Below are positions 1 through 7,815 of a stretch of DNA of 64,000 bases, one piece after another. A program made the translations under genes and the position numbers. Position 1 is the stretch's first letter; every line of letters begins with the position of its first letter. Location of the stretch: contig NZ_CP047135.1 of assembly GCF_009832905.1 (NCBI RefSeq), forward strand, positions 3,884,001 to 3,948,000, given 5' to 3'. This DNA comes from Stenotrophomonas sp. 364. GTDB lineage: Bacteria > Pseudomonadota > Gammaproteobacteria > Xanthomonadales > Xanthomonadaceae. The notes under the pieces are model-generated. The model had not been told where the DNA came from, made no database searches, and saw only the letters and a list, made by a program, of their open reading frames with translations.

Positions 1-604
1 CACGCGTCCGGTCGCGCGTGCCCAGCTTGTCCAGGATGGTGGAGACATAGTTCTTCACCGTGCCCTCGGCCAGGAACAGGCTACGCGCGATTTCGCGATT
101 GGAATAGCCACCGGCCAGCAACCGCAGGATCGCCACTTCCTTCTCGTTGAAGGTCTCGCGGGGCGGCGCTTCATCGTGGAAGCGGTAGCGCGCACGGACC
201 GGGTCGGTGCTCACCGGCAACAGCAGGGTGTGGCCGGCGGCGACGCGGCAGATCGCCTCGTGCAGGTCTTCCGGGGCGGCATCCTTGAGCATAAACCCCT
301 GGGCGCCGGCTTGGCTGGCACGCAGTAACAAGTCGCTTTCATCGAACGTGGTCAGCAGCAGCCACGGCGTGGCGTCGCCGCGCGCACGTACCTGCTGCAG
401 CGCCTGGATGCCATCCAGGCCGGGCATGCGGATATCACTGAGCACCACGTCCACCGGTTGGTGGGCCAGGCCATCCAGCAGTGCCTGGCCGTCGTCGGCC
501 TCCAGTACCACCTGCACGCCCAGCCCGTGCAACAAGGCACGCAGGCCGGCCCTTACCAGGGCCTGGTCGTCGGCCAATGCGACCCGCACCGGTGCCGCGC
601 TCAT
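1..604 (-). CDS. NarL/LuxR-type response regulator (3' end beyond window)
   Basis: This is a DNA-binding response regulator of the NarL/FixJ class, cut by the window edge; 201 residues are visible. An N-terminal receiver domain has the acidic pair at residues 12-13 and the probable phospho-acceptor Asp57 in VVLSDIRMPGLDG. A C-terminal LuxR-type helix-turn-helix starts near residue 150 and includes NREIARSLFLAEGTVKNYVS. Its ATG overlaps the stop of the upstream kinase gene by four bases (ATGA), so the two are translationally coupled and form a cognate pair. By family knowledge the phosphorylated regulator would control transcription; its targets cannot be read here. Only the last few residues appear to be missing. 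Confidence 0.93.
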   Translation of the reverse strand, partial: MSAAPVRVALADDQALVRAGLRALLHGLGVQVVLEADDGQALLDGLAHQPVDVVLSDIRMPGLDGIQALQQVRARGDATPWLLLTTFDESDLLLRASQAGAQGFMLKDAAPEDLHEAICRVAAGHTLLLPVSTDPVRARYRFHDEAPPRETFNEKEVAILRLLAGGYSNREIARSLFLAEGTVKNYVSTILDKLGTRDRTR

Positions 605-1704
605 GCCGGCAACCGCGCGATCAGGTGCATGCCGCCGGCATCGGTGCGCGCCAGTTCCAGCTTCCCCTGCAGCTCGGCCAGGCGTTCGCGCATGCCGGTG
701 ATGCCGTTGCCTTCGCGGATGCGCTCGCTGCGCTGGCCGTCATCGCGGATGTCGATGCGCACGCCGTGGTCGTCGGTGTCGATGTCCAGCCATACGGTGT
801 CGGCATCGCCATGCCGTGCCGCGTTGGTGAGCGCTTCCTGGGCCAGCCGGAGTACCGCGTCGGCCACCAGCGGATTGCCGATGCGGACCTGCGCGCCGAT
901 GCGCACGCGCAGCCCGGGCCGCGGGAATGGCGCCGCCAGCGCCTGCAGCGCGGTGGCCAAGTCGAGCCCGCGGTCGTCGCGCATGGACTGCACGACCTGG
1001 CGGATATCGCCGAGCAACTCGCCGGACAGGCGCTCGGCCAGCAGCACCTGCTCACGGCCGGCCAGCGCGGGGTCGGTGGACAACGCGCGCAGGTTCAGGC
1101 GCATCGCGGTGAGTTTGTGCCCGGCCACGTCGTGCAGCTCGCGCGCCAGGCGCAGGCGCTCGGCGTCGCGTGCGCCGTCGGCCAGCAGCGTACGCGTGGC
1201 CAGCAGATCCGCATTGACCCGGGCCAGCGCATCGCGTGCCTGCTCGGCGCTGCGTGCGTAATGCGCGGTGAGCGCGGCAAACGCCTGGAAGCCGGCGTAG
1301 ATCGCCACGATCAGCAGCGGCTGGCTGAAGCCGCTGTGGCGCAGCACCAGGTACAGGGCAACGTTGAGCACCACCGTGGTGGCCAGCACCGCGCGCGGCG
1401 ACCAGTGCTCGGCCAGATGGGCCACCAGCACCACCAACAGCACCGGCGCCGTACCCACGCGGGGCTCCAGCCAGCACAGCCACAACGCCAGCAGCGCCTG
1501 GAGCACGTCGCTGGCCAGGCGCAGCGGCGACCGCGGCGGCAGATGGTCGTAGGCCAGGAACAGCACGATGAACACCGCAAGCACGCCCCAGCGCAGCGCG
1601 CCATCGGTATCGGACGGCACCCCCAGCGACAGCCCCACGCCCAGGATAGTGAGCAGGCCGGCCAGGCTGAGGGGGCTGATGAGGGTGCGCAGGAAAGAAG
1701 GCAT
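601..1704 (-). CDS. Sensor histidine kinase, HisKA_3 (NarX/DesK-like) family
   Basis: This is a membrane histidine kinase of the HisKA_3 class that would phosphorylate the adjacent regulator. About five hydrophobic segments fill residues 8-145. The dimerisation and phospho-acceptor motif RELHDVAGHKL has His191, and a HATPase_c region follows with QEALTNAARHGDA (N box) and DDGQRSERIREGNGITGMRERL (G box). The start MPSFLRTL was chosen because the frame upstream is not membrane-like; an earlier start would add 43 atypical residues. There is no obvious periplasmic ligand domain, so it may sense the membrane itself as DesK does. The stimulus is not identifiable. Confidence 0.92.
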   Translation of the reverse strand: MPSFLRTLISPLSLAGLLTILGVGLSLGVPSDTDGALRWGVLAVFIVLFLAYDHLPPRSPLRLASDVLQALLALWLCWLEPRVGTAPVLLVVLVAHLAEHWSPRAVLATTVVLNVALYLVLRHSGFSQPLLIVAIYAGFQAFAALTAHYARSAEQARDALARVNADLLATRTLLADGARDAERLRLARELHDVAGHKLTAMRLNLRALSTDPALAGREQVLLAERLSGELLGDIRQVVQSMRDDRGLDLATALQALAAPFPRPGLRVRIGAQVRIGNPLVADAVLRLAQEALTNAARHGDADTVWLDIDTDDHGVRIDIRDDGQRSERIREGNGITGMRERLAELQGKLELARTDAGGMHLIARLPA

Positions 1705-1850
1705 GTGCGCATGCTGCCCGCGCAGGATGCCGCCCGGCAATGGGCGCGACGCAGAAAGTGACTTCCGGCACTGCGGATCGATGACCACTGGGCATGGGGC
1801 GGCAGCAGTGCACTTGGCAGACTGGCCCCACACCCAACCGAGCCACCGCC

Positions 1851-2273
1851 ATGATCCGCAACGCCCTGTTCTGCCTTCCGTTCGCCGGCCTGCTGATGGC
1901 CTCCACCGCCGCTGCCGGCGACCTGCAGGTGGACCTGCACGGCATCCGCGCCCACACCGGTACCGTACGCCTGGCGGTGGTGGACAGCGCCGCCGGCTGG
2001 GACGGCAAGGCGGCCCCGGTGCAGGCGCAGAGCCTGCCGGCCACGGCCGATGCAGCGCACGTGGTGTTCAAAAGCCTGCCCGCCGGTGACTACGCGGTGC
2101 TGGTTACCCATGACGAGAACGACAACGGCACGCTGGACACCAACCTGGTGGGCATCCCGGTGGAAGGCTATGGCTTCAGCAACAACCCGCGCGTGCAACG
2201 CAAGCCCACCTTCGAAGAAGCGCGGGTACACGTGCCGGCCGACGGCGCGGCCATCGACATCGCACTGCGCTGA
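1851..2273 (+). CDS. DUF2141 family exported protein
   Basis: This is a 140-residue secreted protein of the DUF2141 family. A signal peptide (FCLPFAGLLMASTAAAGD) is followed by the typical DUF2141 body: LQVDLHGIRAHTGTVRLAVVD near the N-terminus, then the acidic turn HDENDNGTLDTNLVGIPVEGYGFSNN, which resembles a calcium-binding loop. The molecular function of the family is not established. It lies 38 bases upstream of a carotenoid oxygenase gene on the same strand, and the two may be cotranscribed; this pairing is the only functional clue. The ATG at 1851 was chosen because the upstream extension is not signal-like. Confidence 0.88.
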   Translation: MIRNALFCLPFAGLLMASTAAAGDLQVDLHGIRAHTGTVRLAVVDSAAGWDGKAAPVQAQSLPATADAAHVVFKSLPAGDYAVLVTHDENDNGTLDTNLVGIPVEGYGFSNNPRVQRKPTFEEARVHVPADGAAIDIALR

Positions 2274-2311
2274 CCGCACGCCCTCTTCCGTCCCTCTTAC
2301 GAGATTCCCGC

Positions 2312-3835
2312 ATGGACCGCCGCCGTTTCCTCCGCTCGCTGCTGTCGGCCACCACCACCGCCGTGATCGGCGCCACTGCCCTGCGCAGCCTGCCGGCCAT
2401 GGCCGGCGATGCCGCCACGTTCGCTGCCGCCCGCCAGCAGCACCCGTGGCTGACCGGCTGGCGCAGCGTCACCACCGAAACCCTGGGGCCGGCGACCGTG
2501 CAGCTGCAGGGCCGCCTGCCACAGGGGCTGGCCGGTACGCTGTACCGCAACGGCCCGGCCTGGACCGAACGCAACGGCTTCCGCTACGACCACTGGTTCG
2601 ACGGCGACGGCATGGTGCACGGCTGGCACTTCAACGGCGATGGCACGCTGACCCATCGTGCGCGGATGGTGGCCACGCCCAAGTTCACCCGCGAGGAGAA
2701 GGCCGGCCGCTTTCTGTACCCGGCCGCAGGCACCGCCGTGCCGGATATGCAGGCCGTGCGCAACAACGATGATGCCAACGCCGCCAACACCTCGGTGATC
2801 AGCATTCATGGCCGCCTCTTCGCCCTGTGCGAAGCCGGCTCGGCGTTCGAACTGGACCCCGATGAACTGACCACGCTGGGGCCCACCACCTGGCGCCCGG
2901 ACCTGGCCACCGTGCCGTTCTCCGCGCATCCGCTGGTGGACCGCGACGGCACCGTGTGGAACTTCGGCTCGCTGTCGCTGCTGGGTGGCACCGGCCTGCT
3001 GGTCTGGAAGATCGGCGCAGACGGGCAGCTGCGCTCGGCCACCGTGCTGGACACGCCGTTCATGGGCTACCTGCATGCGTTCGCGATGACCGACGACCAT
3101 CTGGTCTTCATGCTGATGCCGTTCGACGTCAAGCCATCCGGCGCGGCCTTCTTCGAGCGCCTGCAGTTTGCCCCGGACCGCCCCTGCCGCATTGCCGTGG
3201 TACCCAAGGCGGCGCCGGATACCGCGCAGTGGTTCGAAGCGGACTTCACCGCGGCCTACCATTTCGGCGACGCCTACCACCGCAACGGCCGCATCGTCAT
3301 GCGCACCGTGCGCCACGACGACATCAACGAAGCGCGCTCACCGATGCATGCCGCGATGGCCGGCGATGCCGCGCATGCCACCAATTCAAATGCCTCGCTG
3401 CGTGAGCTGCACCTGGACCTGCGCACCGGGAAGGCGCACTGGGAAGAGACCGGTATCCAGGGCATCGAATTCCCGCTGTTCGACCGCCGCAGCGCCGGCG
3501 GCCGAGGTGCGCGCCTGTACGCACCGGCCATGCAGGGCGAAACAACGGCGCCTTATTTCAACGCTGTGGCCAGCTACGACGTGGACCGGGGTCGGCGCGA
3601 GGTGCACCGCTACGGTCGCGATATCCTCGCCGAGGAACACGTGTTCGTCCCGCGACCGGGCAGCCGCAGCGCCGACGACGGCTGGCTGGTGGGTACGCTG
3701 CTGGATGCGGCCACCCAACGCAGCGGAATCGCGGTGCTGGATGCGCAGCGCATCGATGCGGGTCCGCTGGTACAGGCATGGCTGCCGTATGCGGTACCGC
3801 TGGGCTTCCATGGCACCTTCGCCGCGCGCGGCTGA
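2312..3835 (+). CDS. Carotenoid oxygenase (CCD/RPE65 family) with Tat signal
   Basis: This is a 507-residue member of the carotenoid cleavage dioxygenase family: non-haem iron enzymes that split carotenoid or apocarotenoid double bonds with O2. The four expected iron-ligand histidines can be placed at about His206 (PFSAHP), His255 (GYLHAFAMTDDH), His317 (AAYHFGDAY) and His500 (GFHGTFAARG). Family blocks such as GTLYRNGPA and WFDGDGMVHG are present. The N-terminus MDRRRFLRSLLSATTTAV is a twin-arginine signal ending near SLPAMAGD, so the folded enzyme is probably exported to the periplasm. A DUF2141 gene lies directly upstream. The substrate (carotenoid, apocarotenal, stilbene or lignin-like phenylpropanoid) cannot be decided from sequence. 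Confidence 0.93.
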   Translation: MDRRRFLRSLLSATTTAVIGATALRSLPAMAGDAATFAAARQQHPWLTGWRSVTTETLGPATVQLQGRLPQGLAGTLYRNGPAWTERNGFRYDHWFDGDGMVHGWHFNGDGTLTHRARMVATPKFTREEKAGRFLYPAAGTAVPDMQAVRNNDDANAANTSVISIHGRLFALCEAGSAFELDPDELTTLGPTTWRPDLATVPFSAHPLVDRDGTVWNFGSLSLLGGTGLLVWKIGADGQLRSATVLDTPFMGYLHAFAMTDDHLVFMLMPFDVKPSGAAFFERLQFAPDRPCRIAVVPKAAPDTAQWFEADFTAAYHFGDAYHRNGRIVMRTVRHDDINEARSPMHAAMAGDAAHATNSNASLRELHLDLRTGKAHWEETGIQGIEFPLFDRRSAGGRGARLYAPAMQGETTAPYFNAVASYDVDRGRREVHRYGRDILAEEHVFVPRPGSRSADDGWLVGTLLDAATQRSGIAVLDAQRIDAGPLVQAWLPYAVPLGFHGTFAARG

Positions 3836-3884
3836 TGGCGTGAGCCGCTGAGAATCGAGCCGCACCTCCCCGGGATCGCGTGCG

Positions 3885-4643
3885 TCACGGCGACGGTTCC
3901 GGGGCTGCAGCGTCGTCCATCGGCAGTACCTCACCCACCTGCGTGGCCAGGTCGTACACCACCAGCGCCTCGCCCTCCGCATCGGCACTGGACACGCATT
4001 GGCCGTCATTGCGCCAGACCGCGGAGCGGCCCGCCATGACGAAATCATCGGCCGCGCCCACCCCGTTGGCCATCATTACGGTCATCCCGTGCTGCCGCGC
4101 GATGGCGGGGTAATGCCGGTAGCCGGTCTCCACGCCACGCGCGGCCTTGGCCACGCTGGCCAGGTAGACCGTTGCCCCACGCGCTGCCGCGGCCTGCGCA
4201 TGCACCGCCTGCAGCGATTCGTAGCAGATGGCCGGCCCGATCACCGCACCGCGCAGCGCCACGACCATCGGCCTGTCGCCCGGATGGAAGTAAGGCCGTT
4301 CGTCGGCATGCAGCATTTGCTTGGCGTACACCGTCGGCGCCTCGTGGCAGCGGAACACGAACATGCCGATCTCGATGCCGTCTCGACCCGTGTGGGGTGC
4401 GCCGACCGCGATCAGCATCTGATGCCGGTCGCCGAGTGCCTGGAACACCTGCAGGCGCGGATCGTCCTGGGCCATCGCCAACCGCTGCGCCAGGCGGGGT
4501 TCGTAGCCAGTGAGCGAGAGTTCGGGGAACACCACCAACGCCGCGCCGTGGGACGCGGCCCGTTCAATGACCGCGATGTGCCGGTGAATGTTGCTATCGA
4601 TATCACCGGCAAGCGCGCGCATCTGTGCCGCAACAAGCTTCAT
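3885..4643 (-). CDS. Carbon-nitrogen hydrolase (nitrilase superfamily)
   Basis: This is a 252-residue amidohydrolase of the nitrilase superfamily, which hydrolyses non-peptide C-N bonds through a Glu-Lys-Cys triad. The triad is visible: Glu41 in VVFPELSLTGYE, Lys108 in YAKQMLH, and Cys140 in GPAICYESL. The length is normal for a single-domain cytosolic member, and no signal peptide is seen. Residues around the active site do not identify one of the well-known subgroups (Nit2/omega-amidase, agmatine or carbamoyl-putrescine hydrolases), so the substrate is open. It is a monocistronic gene convergent with the carotenoid oxygenase gene. Confidence 0.9.
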   Translation of the reverse strand: MKLVAAQMRALAGDIDSNIHRHIAVIERAASHGAALVVFPELSLTGYEPRLAQRLAMAQDDPRLQVFQALGDRHQMLIAVGAPHTGRDGIEIGMFVFRCHEAPTVYAKQMLHADERPYFHPGDRPMVVALRGAVIGPAICYESLQAVHAQAAAARGATVYLASVAKAARGVETGYRHYPAIARQHGMTVMMANGVGAADDFVMAGRSAVWRNDGQCVSSADAEGEALVVYDLATQVGEVLPMDDAAAPEPSP

Positions 4644-4734
4644 GGCGCTTCCTCTGCCAGGCAGGGCGGAATGCGCTGCGTGCGCCCTTCAATACACCGT
4701 CAAGCGGGCACAGGGCAACATGGCAATGCGTCCA

Positions 4735-5415
4735 TCACTTGCGGGCGGAACGCGTGCGCTTTCCGTCGCCGTCCTGCGCAGCCGCGCGACTCTCCGCGAA
4801 TGCCGGGAAGGTCTCGGCGATGCTCGCCTTGTCGGGCAGGATGTAGAACACGCCACCGCGCTCGAACGTGGTCCGCACGACCTGCTCATAAAACGGGGTC
4901 GAGACATTGATGCAGCCGTGGGTGACGCGGTTGTCGTCGGGCGACGGCGATGCCAGGCGTTCGGCGCGCTTTTCGGCCGGGGTGCCAGGCGGGGTCGGAT
5001 GCAGGGAAACGGCGGACTCGTAGTCCACCCACAGCACGCGCCCGGCGTCGATGGAGGGGCCGTAGCCGCCGATGAAGCGACCGGCAGGTGTCGTGCGATC
5101 GCGTCCCGGAATGGCGCGAAGCGCAAGACCGGCAACGCCGGGGGCCGAATGATCGCCGGTGGCCGAGCCGATCAGTGCCGGCGCCGCGCCGCGGAGCTTG
5201 CCGTCACCACCGAATACCAGAATCTGGGCCGCGGCCTTGTCCAGCACCGCGAACGGATAGCCCTGGCTGTCCTTGCTTGCGACAACCCAACCCGCCAGCT
5301 CGATCACGGTGTCGGACACTTCCTGGCCTTGCGGAAGCTCATCGACGGCGGCAACCGGCTGGGCAACGGGATCTGTGGCGTGGGCGACCTGGGTGCTGCC
5401 CAATGCCACTACCAA
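4735..5415 (-). CDS. L,D-transpeptidase (YkuD family), exported
   Basis: This is a periplasmic L,D-transpeptidase-type protein that would act on peptidoglycan peptides. The catalytic motif is clear: a conserved His in SLHPTPPG, then THGCINVSTPFYEQV with the nucleophilic Cys near residue 167. The C-terminus is basic and low in complexity (DGDGKRTRSARK). The start is uncertain. The frame stays open upstream and encodes a good signal-like stretch (AFRAVGGALALVVALGSTQVAHA), but no ATG or GTG begins it; the first usable codon is TTG at 5415. Either a rare start codon is used or the 5' end is frameshifted. It is a single gene on the minus strand. Confidence 0.85.
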   Translation of the reverse strand: MVVALGSTQVAHATDPVAQPVAAVDELPQGQEVSDTVIELAGWVVASKDSQGYPFAVLDKAAAQILVFGGDGKLRGAAPALIGSATGDHSAPGVAGLALRAIPGRDRTTPAGRFIGGYGPSIDAGRVLWVDYESAVSLHPTPPGTPAEKRAERLASPSPDDNRVTHGCINVSTPFYEQVVRTTFERGGVFYILPDKASIAETFPAFAESRAAAQDGDGKRTRSARK

Positions 5416-5544
5416 CGCCAGCGCGCCACCTACGGCCCGGAATGCAGGAGATGAATACGTAAGGATGGGACAGTTCCTTGCTATGAAAACAGTGTGATCA
5501 CGGGACGCCGGTGGCCGGCAACGGCCACCGGAACCCGATTCCGG

Positions 5545-5814
5545 TTAACCGCGCGGGGTGCGGCGAGGTGCCTTTTCAAGCTGCTGGACGCGGCCTTCAA
5601 TCTGATCCAGACGCTGGTTGGCCTGCTGTGCGGACTGGTTGGCCGATTCGGCACTCTGGGCTGCGCCCTGAACCTTCACGTCGAGCTGGTCGAGGCGTGA
5701 GTTGATCGTTGCGAATTCGTCTTTATAGGTGGCGCAGGCACTGAGACCGACGGTGGCGATGATGGCCACGGTGAGCGTACGGGCGGTGTTGATCTGTCGC
5801 TTGGTGAGGAACAT
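5545..5814 (-). CDS. Small Lpp-like lipoprotein with coiled coil
   Basis: This is an 89-residue lipoprotein. The N-terminus (MFLTKRQINTARTLTVAIIATVGLSACAT) is a type II signal peptide with lipobox LSAC. The mature part is an alanine- and glutamine-rich heptad repeat (INSRLDQLDVKVQGAAQSAE onward) that should form a trimeric or dimeric coiled coil like Braun-type Lpp or alanine-zipper proteins. The C-terminus is PRRTPRG, without the terminal Lys that Lpp uses to attach to peptidoglycan, so covalent attachment is unlikely. A strong purine-rich ribosome binding site (GGAGGGAG) precedes the ATG. Its closeness to an L,D-transpeptidase gene is suggestive but may be chance. Confidence 0.83.
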   Translation of the reverse strand: MFLTKRQINTARTLTVAIIATVGLSACATYKDEFATINSRLDQLDVKVQGAAQSAESANQSAQQANQRLDQIEGRVQQLEKAPRRTPRG

Positions 5815-6086
5815 TGCACTCCCTCCTTCGTCTGGGGAACCCGGACTATAGCGGCCTTTTCGCCAGAGCCATGACCGGCTTTCAGCTGCGATTGGAAGAC
5901 GTAGAGGGAGCGTGAAGAGCGACCATCATCGCTTCATCTTCACTCCATCGGTCTCCATGAGAACGCGTGGTACGTGAGCGAATATCACGCCGTGCATCAG
6001 CACCAACATGGCGTGGCTGCGATACCAACGTAGGCTTCGGACAGAAGCGGCCACCTTCGCGGCGACGCGCGCAACAGCGTTCGCTG

Positions 6087-6659
6087 CTACCCCTGCTGCA
6101 TCGCCACTGGCTCGCACGCATCGATACCGGCCAAGCCCGCGGCTCCCATTGTTTTGGCCAGTATCTCGCCGCATACCAGCAGCGGAATGGCCTCGTTGTG
6201 CGAGCCGAAATACCGGTCGGCAAAGGCCAGCTCATTGCCAGCCAAAAACGCGCCGGGAGCGAGCACGAGGGTGCCGCAGCCCACAACATCCAGGTGCCGG
6301 CCGCAGCCGGCGCACAAGCGCAGGCACTGCGTGCCCATGGCGGCATAGTCCAGCGCGACCGGGGTGATGCACGTGAGGTGATGGAAGCCCGGTGCCTTCG
6401 GCAGGTCCACGAAGCGCAGGTTGGATCCACCCAACGTTGCATACAGGGCTCGGAAGCGGTCGCTGACAATCACCGCGCCGTCGTAGCAGCAGGAGAGGTC
6501 CAGGCGGCGCCTGCGCATCCGGAATCCGGGGTTGGTGAAGTCCGGATCGGTGCGATAACCGCAGGTGGCACACGTGGGAACGCCACTGGCCGGGTCCACT
6601 TCGTCGCACGATCCGATCATGTGCGCGCCATTGCCTTTCAGACGCAGGTGGTAAAGCAC
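6087..6659 (-). CDS. Cysteine-rich protein with two CxxCG motifs, function unknown
   Basis: This is a 190-residue protein with a GTG start. It has a zinc-ribbon-like pair of CxxCG knuckles: CATCGYRTDP near residue 31, and CLRLCAGCGRHLDV near residue 110. Between them lies DGAVIVSDRFRALYATLGG, a segment reminiscent of immunity-type proteins that neutralise secreted toxins (compare the Myxococcus double-CxxCG SitI family, from memory). No signal peptide is seen. It stands alone, divergent from a small unknown gene, with no toxin gene next to it. The immunity assignment is inference from general resemblance only. About 200 bases downstream (5880-6086) hold nothing convincing. Confidence 0.72.
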   Translation of the reverse strand: MLYHLRLKGNGAHMIGSCDEVDPASGVPTCATCGYRTDPDFTNPGFRMRRRRLDLSCCYDGAVIVSDRFRALYATLGGSNLRFVDLPKAPGFHHLTCITPVALDYAAMGTQCLRLCAGCGRHLDVVGCGTLVLAPGAFLAGNELAFADRYFGSHNEAIPLLVCGEILAKTMGAAGLAGIDACEPVAMQQG

Positions 6660-6741
6660 GGGCGGTGACTTCGGCAGTGAGTCGATCGGACGCCGATCTT
6701 AGCAGCGCAGGCTGACCGAGCCGGTCGGTGATACTGGCGGC

Positions 6742-7059
6742 ATGAAGATCGCCCTCGCCTCCCTGCTGCCCACCACCGACCTGCACCTGGCGGCCTTCCT
6801 GCACCGCCGGCTGGCGCTTCCGTTGGCGCACGTACGCGGGCAACTGGCGCAGGGGAGCAGCGGCAGGTTCTACACCTGCGAACTGTATGGCAACGACCAT
6901 GTGCAGCGTGACAGTGAGATCCGCGACATCGTCCGCGTGTTCGCCGAACGCAACGCGCCGCTGCAGGTGTGGGAAATGGACGCAGGCCAATCGCCGGAGC
7001 CGCTTGAAGAAGCCCACCTGCTGAACGCGCTCGACACGGCTGCGGGCGCTTACCAGTAG
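6742..7059 (+). CDS. Hypothetical protein, 105 aa
   Basis: This is a small soluble protein that I do not recognise. It starts MKIALASLLPTTDLHLAAFL and has a central YTCELYGNDHVQRDSEIRDI stretch. Codon use is typical of the window and the frame is open throughout with no competing frame, which supports a real gene. It has no signal peptide, membrane segment or metal-binding cluster. It is divergent from the double-CxxCG gene, with 82 bases between starts, and 124 bases upstream of the nemR-like gene on the same strand; it is not obviously part of that operon because an operator lies between them. Confidence 0.6.
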   Translation: MKIALASLLPTTDLHLAAFLHRRLALPLAHVRGQLAQGSSGRFYTCELYGNDHVQRDSEIRDIVRVFAERNAPLQVWEMDAGQSPEPLEEAHLLNALDTAAGAYQ

Positions 7060-7143
7060 CCAGCGCCCTGGCCGCCGGCAGCAAGGTGGCTGCCGCTGTG
7101 ACCCGGAGGTGATCCTGAACACTACAGAGACCTCCCATCCGAC

Positions 7144-7161
7144 TTACTAGACGACTGGTCA
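7144..7161. promoter_or_regulatory. Probable NemR operator upstream of nemR
   Basis: The sequence ttactagacgactggtca lies 22 bases before the nemR-like ATG. It matches the site before nemA at 17 of 18 positions and contains an imperfect TAGAC/GTCA dyad. It is probably the autoregulatory site of the TetR-family repressor. This is read from the sequence; binding is inferred. Confidence 0.72.
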
Positions 7162-7183
7162 GTTTCTGCGTATCGTAGCGGCC

Positions 7184-7765
7184 ATGAAGAAGCCCGCCCA
7201 TGAAACCCGCCAGCACATCCTCGACGTAACCCGCGCGCTGATGACCCGCAAGGGTTACACCGCCGTGGGTCTGGCCGAGGTCGTGGCCGCTGCCGAGGTA
7301 CCGAAGGGGTCCTTCTACTATTACTTCAAATCCAAGGAAGAGTTCGGCCTGGCGCTGCTGGATGAGTACTTCTCCGCCTATCTGGCCACGGTGGACCGCC
7401 TGTTGGGCGCAGGGGGATCCGGCGCCGAGCGCCTGATGGCCTACTTCGCCTACTGGAAGGACACCCAGGGCTCCGACTTCCCGGATGACAAGTGCCTGGT
7501 GGTCAAGCTGGGGCCGGAGATGTGCGATCTCTCCGATGACATGCGTTCGGTGCTCAGGACCGGCACCGACGCCATCATCCAGCGCATCACCCGGTGCACC
7601 GAGCACGGCCAGGCCGACGGCTCCATTCCCACCACGGTGCCGGCAACCGAGCTTGGCGAAGCGCTCTACCAGCTGTGGCTGGGCGCGTCGTTGCTGGCCA
7701 AGCTCAACGACTCCACCGCCGCGTTCGACACCGCCCTGGCCGCATCGCGCCGCCTGCTGGCGTGA
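7184..7765 (+). CDS. nemR: TetR-family repressor, NemR-like
   Basis: This is a 193-residue TetR-family repressor. The N-terminal helix-turn-helix is TAVGLAEVVAAAEVPKGSFYYYFKSKEEF (residues 26-54). The core contains DDKCLVVKLGPEMCDLSDDMR with Cys104 and Cys114, matching the block around the redox-sensing Cys106 of Escherichia coli NemR, which releases DNA when modified by electrophiles such as N-ethylmaleimide, quinones or hypochlorite. The next gene encodes the cognate old-yellow-enzyme reductase, and near-identical operators precede both genes, so the repressor very likely controls itself and nemA. The name rests on the motif and context; family members acting on other ligands (AcuR-type) are possible. 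Confidence 0.86.
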   Translation: MKKPAHETRQHILDVTRALMTRKGYTAVGLAEVVAAAEVPKGSFYYYFKSKEEFGLALLDEYFSAYLATVDRLLGAGGSGAERLMAYFAYWKDTQGSDFPDDKCLVVKLGPEMCDLSDDMRSVLRTGTDAIIQRITRCTEHGQADGSIPTTVPATELGEALYQLWLGASLLAKLNDSTAAFDTALAASRRLLA

Positions 7766-7780
7766 TGTTGTTTTGCCCAT

Positions 7781-7798
7781 TTACTAGACGACCGGTCA
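7781..7798. promoter_or_regulatory. Probable NemR operator upstream of nemA
   Basis: The sequence ttactagacgaccggtca lies between the nemR stop and the nemA start, 18 bases before the nemA ATG. It is nearly identical to the site before nemR, with one C/T difference. Because the two genes are only 50 bases apart on the same strand, the second operator suggests that nemA has its own regulated promoter as well as read-through. Confidence 0.72.
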
Positions 7799-7815
7799 AT
7801 TATTAAGAGCCTCTC

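Noticed and set aside
481..1761. Plus-strand open frame opposite the two-component genes
   Set aside because: Gln/His/Arg-rich translation typical of an antisense frame; the minus strand has complete kinase motifs.
5882..6469. Minus-strand frame overlapping the double-CxxCG gene
   Set aside because: Frame-shifted reading of the same region, rich in Ser, Ala and Arg; the cysteine-knuckle frame is the better protein.
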